Source of the DNA: Demequina aestuarii
Lineage (GTDB): Bacteria > Actinomycetota > Actinomycetes > Actinomycetales > Demequinaceae
Direction of reading: 5' to 3'
Assembly (NCBI RefSeq): GCF_000975095.1
Contig: NZ_BBRD01000001.1
Location: 1,321,467 to 1,385,466, forward strand
DNA length: 64,000 bases
Positions 15,817 through 26,237 of the stretch are shown piece by piece. How positions within the stretch are numbered: the stretch's first letter is position 1; every line of letters starts with the position of its first letter. The notes below the pieces were generated by a model that searched no databases, had not been told where the DNA came from, and saw nothing but the letters and a program-made list of their open reading frames with translations. The translations under genes and the position numbers were made by a program.

Positions 15817-16914
15817 TGCGCGCACGGAGGGGCGACGGGGCGCGTAGACCACGAGGGAGTGAAACACGAATCGCACCACGAATGCCACCGCCAGCGTGAT
15901 GGCGGCCGCGACGATGCTCTGGATGTGAAGCGCCTCCACCATCCACGCCAGCACGGGGATGCGGATCATGGCCTCGGCGTTGTTGAACGTGAAGGAGGTG
16001 GCGAAGCGCGCCCACCAGGGCGCGGCATGCTCGCGCATGTCGCGGAACACGTAGCGATCCTGAAGCAGGAAGTTCGTCACGATCGTCACCTCGGCCGCGA
16101 TGATCGCTGCCACGAGGTACGGCGCGCCCACCTGGATGAGCGCAGCCATGATGGCGAGGTTCGCCACCACACCGCCCGCACCGATCAGCGCGAAGCCCGA
16201 CATCTTGCCGAACCGCAGCGCGGCCAGCTGAGTCAGGAAGTGCACGCCCTGGCGGAAGGATGCCTTCGACTCGCCCGCGAACCTCTCCTCGAAGACGAAC
16301 GGTATCTCCGCGACACGGAGAGTGCGGCGTGCGAGGATCTCCAGGAGGATCTTGAAGCCTCGCGGATGAAGGCTGTCCCACTCCACGGATCGGCGGTCGA
16401 TCAGGAAGAACCCGGTCATGGGGTCAGTCACCTGTGCGAGGCGGCGCGGAAACATCGCCTTGGTCAACGCGGTCGACGCGCGTGACACGAGCACCCGCGC
16501 TCGATCCGCCAGCCCGCCCGAGGATCCGCCGTCGAGGTACCGCGACGCGACCACCACATCGGCGTCGGCCTCGCCGTACGTGGCCAGGAGGGCCCTGATC
16601 TGCTCAGGCGGGTGCTGCAGGTCCCCGTCCATCACCACGCAGACATCAGACGCTGCTGCCGTGATGCCCTCGACCACGGCCCCGCCGAGACCTCCGGTCG
16701 GCGCGTCGCGATGGATGAGCCGCACCGGGACTGAGGCGGTAGCGGCGACGCTGGTGACGACCTGGGGCGTGTCGTCCGTGCTGTCGTCGACGAAGATGAT
16801 CTCCACCGCGAGCCCGGCGAGTGCCGTTCGGGCGCGACGTACCAGCTCCGCCACGTTCCCCGCCTCGTTGAAGGTGGGCACGATGACGGACAGCTCCACC
16901 GACTCGTCAGCCAC
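15760..16914 (-). CDS. Polyprenol-phosphate glycosyltransferase (GT2, DPM1-like) fused to GtrA domain
   Basis: 384 residues. Residues ~1-235 are a DPM1/GtrB-like GT2: SVIVPTFNEAGNV, FVDDSTDDT, VMDGDLQHPPEQ with the DGD metal site. Residues ~240-370 are a GtrA-like domain with four helices (LIGAGGVVANLAIM), proposed to flip or anchor the lipid-linked sugar. Together they should make polyprenyl-phosphate-mannose or -glucose. I favour the GTG at 16914 because GAGGGGA lies six bases upstream; the GTG at 16920 abuts that ribosome site directly. Converges on the GT-C-like gene, its probable consumer. Confidence 0.85.
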   Translation of the reverse strand: MADESVELSVIVPTFNEAGNVAELVRRARTALAGLAVEIIFVDDSTDDTPQVVTSVAATASVPVRLIHRDAPTGGLGGAVVEGITAAASDVCVVMDGDLQHPPEQIRALLATYGEADADVVVASRYLDGGSSGGLADRARVLVSRASTALTKAMFPRRLAQVTDPMTGFFLIDRRSVEWDSLHPRGFKILLEILARRTLRVAEIPFVFEERFAGESKASFRQGVHFLTQLAALRFGKMSGFALIGAGGVVANLAIMAALIQVGAPYLVAAIIAAEVTIVTNFLLQDRYVFRDMREHAAPWWARFATSFTFNNAEAMIRIPVLAWMVEALHIQSIVAAAITLAVAFVVRFVFHSLVVYAPRRPSVRASADEHRLDIETDHVRKEP

Positions 16915-17040
16915 GCGCACTCCCCTCGCCTGGAGGAAGCGTAGCCGCGCTGCATCCGCGTGTACATGTCAGGACCGACTCCTGTCGTGAGGCGGCGGGC
17001 GGCCGGCCTCGACCCGGGCCTCGTGACGCGCCGGGAACCC

Positions 17041-17210
17041 CGGTGGGTATCCAGCCGTTGACACACCGTCGCATCGTCTCCCGTTGCTGAGGGAAGGCGC
17101 TCGTTCACGAGGCCTTCCTGCGGAGTGGAATCCCGCCCGGCTCCGTCCGGTCCCTTCGGAGAGCGATTCGACATCGAGACCCCGTGGCAACGCGCCTCGG
17201 GGTCTTGCGC
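17041..17210 (+). promoter_or_regulatory. Structured leader region upstream of the M15 peptidase
   Basis: A perfect TTGACA -35 hexamer (17058-17063) is followed by three stem-loops. One is GGAAGGC/GCCTTCC (17092-17118) with inner CTCG/CGAG. The second is CTCCG/CGGAG near 17142-17162. The third is AGACCCCG/CGGGGTCT (17177-17205) with inner GGC/GCC, about 11 bp, terminator-like and 62 nt before the ATG. Such a 5' region suggests attenuation or ligand-controlled readthrough. c-di-AMP riboswitches precede wall-peptidase genes in actinobacteria, but their conserved core is not visible here. The remaining part of the 16915-17268 gap shows no gene. Confidence 0.4.
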
Positions 17211-17267
17211 TGTGCGGCACCACGCCGTCGCGTCGCGCGTGTCCCTGCACCGACCCCCACCTCCACC

Positions 17268-18878
17268 ATGACTCGACTCCCCCGTTCCGCCCGCGCCCTC
17301 ACCGGCGCCATCACGCTCACATGTTTCGGCATCGGCTTCACCGGCGCCTACGGCGCCCACGCGCTCGACACCCGCATCGCCGTGGGCGACGCCCGCGCCG
17401 CCGCACAGGAGCTCGAGGTCAAGCGCGCGGCGCTCGAGGAGTCGCTGAGCGAAGCGCACGGTGCCGTGCGCGATGCGGGGGAGGTCGTGGACGAGAGCAC
17501 AGTGGCTGCGGCGGCACAGGCCCTCAGCTCGGCGACGCAGACCGCTGCGGATCATGCCGCGCGCAGCGGCGTGGTCGTGGACATCGCGCCGATCGAAGCC
17601 GACGACCTCGAGGCCTTGTCAGAGGCCACGCGTGACGACGCACCGGCCAGCGAGCCCCAGGCGGTCACGCGCGACGTCGACCCCGACGCACGGGAGCAGG
17701 ACCCCAACGCCGGCGGCAGCTCGATGCCACGAGACTCGGCGCCCCCCACTCCCGAGGCGACCTCCTCCGAGGCACCCCCGACGTCCAGCGCCCTGGTGGA
17801 CCTGAGGGAGGAGATGGCGGTGGCGAGGGTGCTCGCCGGCGACACCGACAGCGCAGACGAGGCTCGCGCGGCCGCCCACCGACTGGAAGACGCCTCCCGT
17901 GCTCTTGACGTCGCGCTCGCCGCGCTCGACGGAGGCGCCTCCGCCCTGTCCACGGCGGCGCTCGAAGCCGCCCACGACGAGACCCTGCTGCTGCTCGACG
18001 CGGCGGTCGAGAGCGCAGATGAGGCGGCGGCTCAGGCGCCGGGCACCATCGCCGCCACCGAGGGGCGTGTGCTCGACGATGCCCCCATCGCCGCCGCGCG
18101 GAGTGCGCTCACTCTCCTCATGAGCGGATCCGCGACCGCGACGCTGGTGGATCGTGGGGAACCCCAGCGCGTCGTCGAAGAACTCGACCAGGTCGTGGCC
18201 GCCCAGGCGGTCTTCGACGCGGCGATGGCAGGCCTGCGCGACACGCACGAGGACTGGATCGTCCGCGAGAACGCCTCCATCCAGTCCCGCAACGATTCGC
18301 TGCGCGAACAGCACGAGCTGCAGGTCGCGAGCGCACGAGACGATCACGCCCAGGCCAACCGGGACGCCGTCGCCGCACGGGCGAACGGATGGACGGGACG
18401 GCCCGACGGGGTGTCGGGCACCAACGGCTCACTGGCCTTCGACGGCCTGTGCGAACTCGACTTCGCGCCCGGCCACCGACTCCAGTGCGACGCCGCGCGT
18501 TCCCTCGACGATGCCAATGATGCCTATGCGGCGCAGACGGGTCGTCAATTGACGATGACCGACTCGTATCGCTCCTTCTCGCTCCAGGTGCGCACGCGTG
18601 CCCTCAAGCCCACCACCGCCGCCCGTCCGGGCACGTCGAATCACGGCTGGGGAATGGCCGTGGACCTCGACCGGCCATCGGCGATCTGGCTCGCGGAGAA
18701 TGGCCCCGACTACGGCTGGGCGAACCCCACGTGGGCCAAGCCCAACGGCGTGCGTCCGGAATGGTGGCACCTCGAGTACCTGGCGACCGACGTCGGGGCG
18801 TTCGACCCCCCGCCTGCGCCCGCTCTCGAGGAGGCCGTCACCAGCGCCTTCGACCCTGCCGGTGCGGGCCAGAAGTGA
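17268..18878 (+). CDS. Membrane-anchored M15 family D,D-carboxypeptidase (VanY-like)
   Basis: 536 residues. A signal-anchor (residues ~12-32, LTGAITLTCFGIGFTGAYGA) is followed by some 340 residues rich in Ala, Asp and Glu with coiled-coil stretches, a likely wall-spanning stalk. The catalytic domain occupies about residues 390-520: TSNHGWGMAVD fits the HxxGxAxD zinc motif and PEWWHLEYL supplies the second ExxH-type zinc His. M15B enzymes trim the terminal D-Ala of peptidoglycan stems. The ATG at 17268 places the signal at the N-terminus; upstream in-frame starts would put a basic tail before it. Preceded by a structured leader. The Ala-rich stalk is unusual in length. Confidence 0.85.
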   Translation: MTRLPRSARALTGAITLTCFGIGFTGAYGAHALDTRIAVGDARAAAQELEVKRAALEESLSEAHGAVRDAGEVVDESTVAAAAQALSSATQTAADHAARSGVVVDIAPIEADDLEALSEATRDDAPASEPQAVTRDVDPDAREQDPNAGGSSMPRDSAPPTPEATSSEAPPTSSALVDLREEMAVARVLAGDTDSADEARAAAHRLEDASRALDVALAALDGGASALSTAALEAAHDETLLLLDAAVESADEAAAQAPGTIAATEGRVLDDAPIAAARSALTLLMSGSATATLVDRGEPQRVVEELDQVVAAQAVFDAAMAGLRDTHEDWIVRENASIQSRNDSLREQHELQVASARDDHAQANRDAVAARANGWTGRPDGVSGTNGSLAFDGLCELDFAPGHRLQCDAARSLDDANDAYAAQTGRQLTMTDSYRSFSLQVRTRALKPTTAARPGTSNHGWGMAVDLDRPSAIWLAENGPDYGWANPTWAKPNGVRPEWWHLEYLATDVGAFDPPPAPALEEAVTSAFDPAGAGQK

Positions 18879-18953
18879 TCGTGTGCAGCGCCGGCACCCT
18901 CGCATCGGCCGCCCTCTGGGCGCGCTCGTCCAGTCGTGACAGCCTGACGGCAC

Positions 18954-18959
18954 TACCGT
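18954..18959 (+). promoter_or_regulatory. -10-like TACCGT box, leaderless spacing
   Basis: TACCGT then six bases then the helicase ATG at 18966; no ribosome binding site in between. Confidence 0.45.
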
Positions 18960-18965
18960 AGAGCC

Positions 18966-20822
<1,857 letters not shown>

Positions 20823-20880
20823 CGCATCGGTCAGGTATCGAGAAGCGCGGAGCGCCCGGCGGTCGCTCGCGTGTCGAGAG

Positions 20881-20921
20881 CGCGGATGCGCCCGACCACA
20901 CGGTGGCCGGGCGCATCCGCG
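20881..20921. terminator. Bidirectional terminator hairpin between deaD and tdk
   Basis: A perfect 14-bp stem, arms 20881-20894 and 20908-20921, with a 13-nt loop that itself has CCAC/GTGG. It lies between two convergent genes and reads the same from both sides. No T-tract follows. Confidence 0.75.
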
Positions 20922-20965
20922 CTGTCCTCACCCAGACGATCGGCTGAGGCCCAGGGTGTCGCGGC

Positions 20966-21565
20966 CTACGCCTCGGCGCCCCCGCGCAGCGGTCCCACCT
21001 TCGCCAGGTAGCACCGTCCGCACAGCGACTCGTAGTCGGCCTGCTGTCCGTCGATCGCTACCTGCGCTCCGTGACTCACGAACTCGCCGCCCACGATCCG
21101 GGCGTTGAAGATGGCCTTGGACCCGCATCGGCAGATGGTCTTCAGCTCCTCGATCGAGTGTGCGATCTCCAGCAGCCGGAGCGATCCGGGAAACGAGCGC
21201 GTCGTGAAGTCGCCCCGCAGCCCGTAGCAGAGCACGGGCACTCCCCCGGTGACGGCGATCGTGAAGGCCTCGTCCACCTGCCACGGCGTGAGGAACTGGG
21301 CCTCATCGATGAAGATGGCGTCGATCTGGTCCAACGGCGCGTGTGCGGTGACGGCGGCCTCGAGCGACACGCTGTCGTCGAGCAGCACGTCGACCGGCCG
21401 CTCCACGCCGATGCGCGAGGACACCGCGCGACCGGCCTTCGTATCGACGCCGGGCTTGACGATCACCGGCCGCTGGTCCCGCTCCTCGTAGTTGTACGCG
21501 GCGGTGAGCAGCAGGGCGGACTTGGACGAGTTCATCGCCCCATATCGGAAGTACAGCTTGGCCAC
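20966..21565 (-). CDS. tdk: Thymidine kinase
   Basis: 199 residues, normal for type II thymidine kinase, which phosphorylates thymidine with ATP in the salvage route to dTTP. P-loop GAMNSSKSALLL near residue 9; DEAQFL near 90 holds the catalytic Glu; the zinc site is made by CRCGSKA and CGRCY in the C-terminal third. SLCGRCYL near residue 180 belongs to the lasso that holds the base. GTG start with no in-frame alternative nearby. Ends next to the shared terminator hairpin. Confidence 0.95.
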   Translation of the reverse strand: MAKLYFRYGAMNSSKSALLLTAAYNYEERDQRPVIVKPGVDTKAGRAVSSRIGVERPVDVLLDDSVSLEAAVTAHAPLDQIDAIFIDEAQFLTPWQVDEAFTIAVTGGVPVLCYGLRGDFTTRSFPGSLRLLEIAHSIEELKTICRCGSKAIFNARIVGGEFVSHGAQVAIDGQQADYESLCGRCYLAKVGPLRGGAEA

Positions 21566-21661
21566 GTGAGTCCTCGTCGTCGTTCGCTAGCGGACCGGGC
21601 GCCGCGGCCGGGTCTTTCTACGCGTCACGGTACCTGGCGCCCGCGCGCACGTGGGGCCGGC

Positions 21662-22018
21662 TCACGCAGGCGTGCGCAGAATCGACGCCATGTTCTTGCC
21701 GCGGGCGACCTCGTCCACGAGCTTGTCCATCCACCGGATCTGCTGCATGAGCGGATCCTCGATGTCCTCGACCCGCACGCCGCAGATCACACCGGTGATG
21801 AGGTGTGCGGACGCGTTCATGCCCGGCGCCTCCGCGAAGAAGTCTCGGAGGCTCACGCCAGCGTCGATGGCACGGTTCAGCCCCTCGCGGTCATAGCCGG
21901 TGAGCCAGGCGATGACCTGGTCCACCTCGTCCCTCGTGCGACCCTTGCGCTCCACCTTGTTCACGTACAGCTGGTGCATGCTTCCCAAGCTCATGCCGTA
22001 GATACGGTGCTCTGCCAT
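21662..22018 (-). CDS. DUF2200 family protein
   Basis: 118 residues. MAEHRIYGMSLGSMHQLYVN, KGRTRDEVDQVIAWLTGYD and ITGVICGVRVEDIEDPLMQQIRWMDKLVDE are the diagnostic phrases of DUF2200, a family of small cytoplasmic proteins of unknown function widespread in bacteria. Whole family length is present. It is transcribed in the same direction as tdk but 97 nt away, so it is probably a separate unit; it lies back to back with the gene at 22104. No signal peptide, membrane segment or catalytic motif visible. Confidence 0.85.
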   Translation of the reverse strand: MAEHRIYGMSLGSMHQLYVNKVERKGRTRDEVDQVIAWLTGYDREGLNRAIDAGVSLRDFFAEAPGMNASAHLITGVICGVRVEDIEDPLMQQIRWMDKLVDEVARGKNMASILRTPA

Positions 22019-22103
22019 GCTCTGCGCCTCCGTCTCTCCTCGAGCGTATCGCCGTCGCCTCCGTGCCGCACGACCGATCGCCCCGCCGTCCTACTGTGGA
22101 CGA

Positions 22104-22682
22104 GTGAGCACCGACCGCACCCAGGACGGCGACCACGCCACGCTCCTGTGGCTGCCCGTGGGAGCAGGCGGGCACGTCGTCATCCACACGAGCGCGTGGT
22201 GGGAGCGGTGGCGCGCCGCCGTCGAGCACCGCCCGCCAGCACCCCTGTTCCACGCCGCACTGGAGGTCCGACTCGCCGGCGTTCCCTCCGCGATCGAGAT
22301 GGCTCCCGCGTGGGGCGCCGGCTCGGGAGGCCCTGGCGTCCGCGCGACGGGCCCGGTGGGTCTCGCCTGGCTTGGCCGATCACGGTTCTTCCGCTACGAG
22401 ATCCGCTGTGGGGATCACGGGATCATCCCTGATCGGGCGTGGGCGATGGGCGCCCCGGTGATCCTGACCCACGAGGCCGAGATCATCGAGAGCATGCTCC
22501 TGGCGGTGGGCTCTGCGCCCCCGCTGACGTGGGGCCGGAAGGTGGGAGACACGGGAGACATGTGGAACTCGAACTCGCTCGTGTCCTGGACGCTCGGCAC
22601 CGCCGGACTCCGCACCGACTATGAGCCCCCGATGGGAGGCCGGGCGCCAGGGTGGGCGGCTGGCGAGCACCTGGCGCGCTGA
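22104..22682 (+). CDS. Hypothetical protein, possible papain-like/permuted amidase fold
   Basis: 192 residues from GTG 22104, the start that removes an Arg-rich upstream stretch. The wording FFRYEIRCGDHGIIPD, then SMLLAV..PPLTWGRK and DMWNSNSLVSWTL resembles predicted papain-like (LRAT/NlpC-permuted) proteins in which the NSNS segment precedes the last helix. However, I cannot place a catalytic Cys-His pair with confidence, so the function is open. No signal peptide. Convergent with the phosphotransferase gene, only 6 nt between the stops. Confidence 0.55.
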   Translation: MSTDRTQDGDHATLLWLPVGAGGHVVIHTSAWWERWRAAVEHRPPAPLFHAALEVRLAGVPSAIEMAPAWGAGSGGPGVRATGPVGLAWLGRSRFFRYEIRCGDHGIIPDRAWAMGAPVILTHEAEIIESMLLAVGSAPPLTWGRKVGDTGDMWNSNSLVSWTLGTAGLRTDYEPPMGGRAPGWAAGEHLAR

Positions 22683-22688
22683 CCTTCG

Positions 22689-23690
22689 TCAGGCGCTCAG
22701 CGTGGTGCCCTCTGCCTCGAGCCATGCGAGCGCAGCATTGACGAGTGACTGGGCTGTGCGAAGGTGATCGTCGACCCACGCGCCGTCGTAGCCGCGAATG
22801 CGGATCTCAGCGACCAGGATCAGCGAGTCGTAGAGCCTGTAGAGCGCGAACCGCGTGGGACCGGAGGCCGAGGCCAACTCTGCGGCCAGGACTCCACCCG
22901 CCGACGTGTTGCCCTCGATCAGGGACGCATCGATGTCCCATAGCCCCATCTGATCGGCACCCACGAGGTCCAAGAGGGGGTCGCCCCAGACCGTGCGCTC
23001 GGTGTCGATGATGCCTATGATCGCGCGCCCGTCGTCCAGGAACACGTTCGCTGGCCACAGGTCGTTGTGCACGAACACCGCGTCTGCGACGCCATCGAGT
23101 GCGGGGCCGTGGGCGTCGAGTGCGGCGCGAATGCGATCGGCGGGCACCACGGTTCCTGTGCGCGCCGCATCCGCGAGGATCCCCTCCACCATCGCGCCGA
23201 ACGCGGTGCGCCAGTCCGGGGCCTGCATACCGGACTCCGTGGCGGGGTATCCGAAGGCTGGTGCCGGGACGCGGTGCAGGCGCGCCATGAGGGCCCCCAG
23301 CGAGTGCTTCACACGGGACGATGCGGGCTCGTCCAGGTCTGCCTCATTCCAGGGAGTCCCGGAGAGGTGGCGGGTCACCACGACATCACCAGGGACCACG
23401 CTGTGGGTGAAGTCGGTCAGCAGCACCTCGGGGACTGGCAGTCCACGGGTGGCGAGCTCGCGGTAGGTGCGAGCCTCGGTGCGGGCGATTCCCCGTTCAT
23501 AGCTGCACAGCCGTGCGACGTCTGTTCCGGACACCTTGACGACCACCTTGGTGTCATCAGCCAAGGTGGCGAGGGTGGCGGCTGCGAACATGCCACCGGT
23601 GAGGGTGACGGCTTCGCGGACCTGCCCCAATGGCGCGAGCACCGTCGCAAGGTCGGTAGCACTGAGGTCGACCGTGTGCGCGGCAGTCAT
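22689..23690 (-). CDS. Aminoglycoside phosphotransferase (APH)-like kinase
   Basis: 333 residues. APH/choline-kinase fold: VVVKVSG with the ATP-binding Lys near residue 55, the catalytic loop VHNDLWPANVF (HxDxxxxN) near residue 208, and IIGIIDTERTVWGDP where the Asp of the DFG-like motif binds magnesium. Such kinases act on small hydroxylated or amino compounds such as sugars, choline or homoserine, and many chromosomal members are not resistance genes. Nothing in the neighbours fixes a substrate. ATG start with GAGG close upstream. Sits back to back with the phage-free UbiB gene on the same strand, 128 nt away. Confidence 0.8.
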   Translation of the reverse strand: MTAAHTVDLSATDLATVLAPLGQVREAVTLTGGMFAAATLATLADDTKVVVKVSGTDVARLCSYERGIARTEARTYRELATRGLPVPEVLLTDFTHSVVPGDVVVTRHLSGTPWNEADLDEPASSRVKHSLGALMARLHRVPAPAFGYPATESGMQAPDWRTAFGAMVEGILADAARTGTVVPADRIRAALDAHGPALDGVADAVFVHNDLWPANVFLDDGRAIIGIIDTERTVWGDPLLDLVGADQMGLWDIDASLIEGNTSAGGVLAAELASASGPTRFALYRLYDSLILVAEIRIRGYDGAWVDDHLRTAQSLVNAALAWLEAEGTTLSA

Positions 23691-23818
23691 GGGTCCTCGG
23701 CAGACAGGGTGGGCGTGGAGAGGGGCGGGACCACGCAGTGAACGTCGCCGTGAAACCGCCGTTCCCTACCGTACCCCTGCACTCCACGTGGATTCACTGC
23801 CCCGAGCTACGGAGTCCG

Positions 23819-25498
23819 TCAGCGTCCGGAGCGTCCACCCAGCACCGCATGCACGAGAGGAATGGCCGATGCGATCATCAAGAACGTGCTCAGTCCGGGC
23901 TCCTCGGGTCGCACCAGGGCGCCTCCCGCCAGCAGGCCTGCGAACACGAGGGCCGAGACGCCCCGCCGCGCCGTGCGTTCAAGCCGCGTGACGGCGGTCT
24001 CGAGCGTGGGCGCACTGAGCGGCAGGGTGCCGTCCTCGGCGCGAGTGAGCACGGCATCGATCCGCTTGGGGAGTCGCCACAGGACCGCGAGAGACTCGAG
24101 CCCCTCCCGCGCGACGTCCCCGGCGACGTTTCCGCCCTCGGCACGCAGCAGCGTCTGAGCGTAGGGCTCGACGGAGTCCCACAGGTTGTAGGCGGGATGA
24201 AGCGCGCTGCAGACTCCAGAGGTCAGTGACACCGCGCGCATCACCAGGAGGAAGTCCTCGGGCAGCTGGAATGGCAGCGTCAGGATGACGTCGCTGAACT
24301 CGAGAGCGAAGTCTCGGAACTGCTTGGGGTCGAGCTCACGCAGTTCGGCGAAGCCCATCCCGCCGAACCTCTCGAAGACGTGGCTCATCACGCGCTCGAG
24401 CTCGACCGTGTCCGCGTTCGGCAGCAGTACGCCCGCCTCGCTCATGGCGGCCACCATGCCCTTGCCGTCACGGGCTGCGGCCGCGATGATGAGCGCGCGC
24501 AGGGAGCCCCGCAGGTGGGGCGGGACGTGGCCCATCATGCCGAAGTCCACGAAGGTGAGGCGCCAGGGAGGCCCGTCGCCCGCATCGGCGCTAGGGGCGA
24601 TGAAGAGGTTGCCCGGGTGCGGATCCGCGTGGAAGAAGCTGTGCATGAACAGCTGGTCGAACATGACCTCGGCGAACACAGGAGCCACGTCGACCGGATC
24701 GATCCCCGCGGCGCGGAGCGCGTCGTGATCGGTGATCTTGATCGCTGTCACGTCCTCGAGCGTCAGTACGCGTCTGGACGTCCGCTCCCACACCACCTCG
24801 GGAACGCGGATGCGCGCGTCGTCCGCGAAGTTCTCCGCGAACTGCTCCGCGCTCTGTCCTTCGTGGAGGTAGTCGATCTCCTCGAGGCTGACCTCTCCGA
24901 ACTCCTCGACCAGCGCCGGCATGTCCACGCGGGTGTTCACGAGGCGCACTCGGCTGAGCCAGCCGCCCACCTTGCGCAGCGCGGCAAGGTCGACGGCGAC
25001 GATCGCGCCGATGCCGGGCCGCTGCACCTTGATCACGACGTCCTCGAATCCCGCGGCTGCAGCATCGCGCTCCATCAGCCGTGCGCGGTGGGCCTGGCCC
25101 AGCGAGGCTGAGGCGAGGGGCGAGTCCTCGACGTATGCGAATACTCGCTCGAGGGAGACGCCGAGCTCGTCCTCTGCGAGCGCACGAATGGCCGAGAACG
25201 GCACCGGAGGGACCTCGTCCTGCAGATCCTCGAGCTCTCTCGTGATCTCGGGCGGCAGCACGTCGAGCCGGGACGACATGAACTGGCCGAGCTTGATCAT
25301 CAATCCGCCGAGCTCGACCGCGAGCACGCGGAACCTGCGGGCGAAGCGCTGCATTCGCCGTGTCCGGGTGCGCTCGGCGATGCGCGACAGGCCGATCGTG
25401 GGCAGGAAGATCTCGTACCACCACGTCACCCACAGGTTCCACGCGGCGAAGCGCAGAATGCGGCGATAACGCGCGCGGTCGAGTACGTCGTCGGGCAT
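23819..25498 (-). CDS. ABC1/UbiB (AarF) family atypical kinase
   Basis: 559 residues. Family landmarks in order: KLGQFMSSRLDVLP (KxGQ motif), LQDEVPPVP, VIKVQRPGI with the ATP Lys, EIDYLHEGQSAEQF, FHADPHPGNLF (catalytic loop) and FVDFGMMG (metal Asp). Two membrane helices close the protein (ALVFAGLLAGGALV and FLMIASAIPLVHAVL). UbiB-like ATPases support quinone or other isoprenoid lipid metabolism at the membrane. I start at the ATG 25498 because GAGGAGA precedes it; 11 further upstream residues would be possible. The PadR gene lies 38 nt upstream on the same strand, so the pair is likely one operon. Confidence 0.9.
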   Translation of the reverse strand: MPDDVLDRARYRRILRFAAWNLWVTWWYEIFLPTIGLSRIAERTRTRRMQRFARRFRVLAVELGGLMIKLGQFMSSRLDVLPPEITRELEDLQDEVPPVPFSAIRALAEDELGVSLERVFAYVEDSPLASASLGQAHRARLMERDAAAAGFEDVVIKVQRPGIGAIVAVDLAALRKVGGWLSRVRLVNTRVDMPALVEEFGEVSLEEIDYLHEGQSAEQFAENFADDARIRVPEVVWERTSRRVLTLEDVTAIKITDHDALRAAGIDPVDVAPVFAEVMFDQLFMHSFFHADPHPGNLFIAPSADAGDGPPWRLTFVDFGMMGHVPPHLRGSLRALIIAAAARDGKGMVAAMSEAGVLLPNADTVELERVMSHVFERFGGMGFAELRELDPKQFRDFALEFSDVILTLPFQLPEDFLLVMRAVSLTSGVCSALHPAYNLWDSVEPYAQTLLRAEGGNVAGDVAREGLESLAVLWRLPKRIDAVLTRAEDGTLPLSAPTLETAVTRLERTARRGVSALVFAGLLAGGALVRPEEPGLSTFLMIASAIPLVHAVLGGRSGR

Positions 25499-25536
25499 CA
25501 GCTCTCCTCGACCCCGACGGTCCGACGGCACCCCCG

Positions 25537-26088
25537 TCAGTCCTGCGCGAGGATCGAGTAGATCTTACGTCGCGCGTCGTGAAGAACCTCGATGGCCTGG
25601 TCCTGCTGAGGATGCGAACCCGTGCGCGCCACCTGCGAGACGGCCTGCGCCAGGTCGAACCCGGCCTTCGAGACCTTGCCGAACCGGCTGTCCTCCTGGT
25701 CGGCGTGCTCTTCCCACGGGGCCGATGCGGCGGCGGCAGCGGCCTCGTCCTTGCCTGCCTCGGTGAGGGAGTAGGTCTTGCGGTCCTGGGTGGTCTCCGC
25801 GCGCACCACTCCCTCATCGGCGAGGAGTTGCAGCGTGGGGTAGACGGAGCCGGCGCTGGGCTTCCAGCGCCCGCCGGTCCGCTCGGAGATCTCGCGGATG
25901 ATCTGGTACCCGTGCATCGGCTGCTCGGTGAGCAGCGCAAGCACCGCGGCGCGCACGTCCCCGCGGCCCATCCGCGTCCCCACCTTCTTCTCGACCGAGG
26001 ATCGCATCTGCTCCATGGCCTCCCACATGGCGTCGGCGGCCTGGCCGGGGTTGAAGTTCGAGCGACTGTGTCGGTGGGTGCTGGTCAT
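25537..26088 (-). CDS. PadR family transcriptional regulator
   Basis: 183 residues. After a ~40-residue N-terminal extension the winged helix reads VRAAVLALLTEQPMHGYQII, RTGGRWKPSAGSVYPTLQLL and DEGVVRAE, the standard PadR wording, followed by a C-terminal helix for dimerisation. PadR proteins are mostly repressors released by small hydrophobic compounds. It is the first gene before the UbiB-like kinase and divergent from the enoyl-CoA hydratase gene; an AGCGA-N14-TCGCT repeat in that intergenic region is a candidate operator for control of both sides. Confidence 0.9.
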   Translation of the reverse strand: MTSTHRHSRSNFNPGQAADAMWEAMEQMRSSVEKKVGTRMGRGDVRAAVLALLTEQPMHGYQIIREISERTGGRWKPSAGSVYPTLQLLADEGVVRAETTQDRKTYSLTEAGKDEAAAAAASAPWEEHADQEDSRFGKVSKAGFDLAQAVSQVARTGSHPQQDQAIEVLHDARRKIYSILAQD

Positions 26089-26115
26089 GCGGAACTCCTC
26101 TGTCGTTGACGCGTG

Positions 26116-26139
26116 AGCGATACTGAACGATATGTCGCT
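26116..26139. promoter_or_regulatory. Candidate PadR operator (inverted repeat)
   Basis: Arms AGCGATAC and ATGTCGCT form an imperfect inverted repeat overlapping TATC-rich -10-like sequence for the padR-type gene. A TTGACA (26162-26167) points toward the enoyl-CoA hydratase gene but lacks a good -10. Binding is inferred from position only. Confidence 0.35.
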
Positions 26140-26237
26140 ATCCTCGCACGCGAGACGTCAGTTGACAACCACATGACCGCCCCGTGCCTGTGGCACGATG
26201 AACGAGACGACTCGACGACGAGTTCCTAGGAGCGACC

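Noticed and set aside
17041-17210. c-di-AMP (ydaO) riboswitch upstream of the M15 gene
   Set aside because: GGGTATCC is only loosely like the motif; the conserved CCGAACCC..CAGCTAACC end is missing.
20902-20921. CRISPR or other repeat array
   Set aside because: No direct-repeat series found anywhere in the window; GC-rich inverted arms are terminators.
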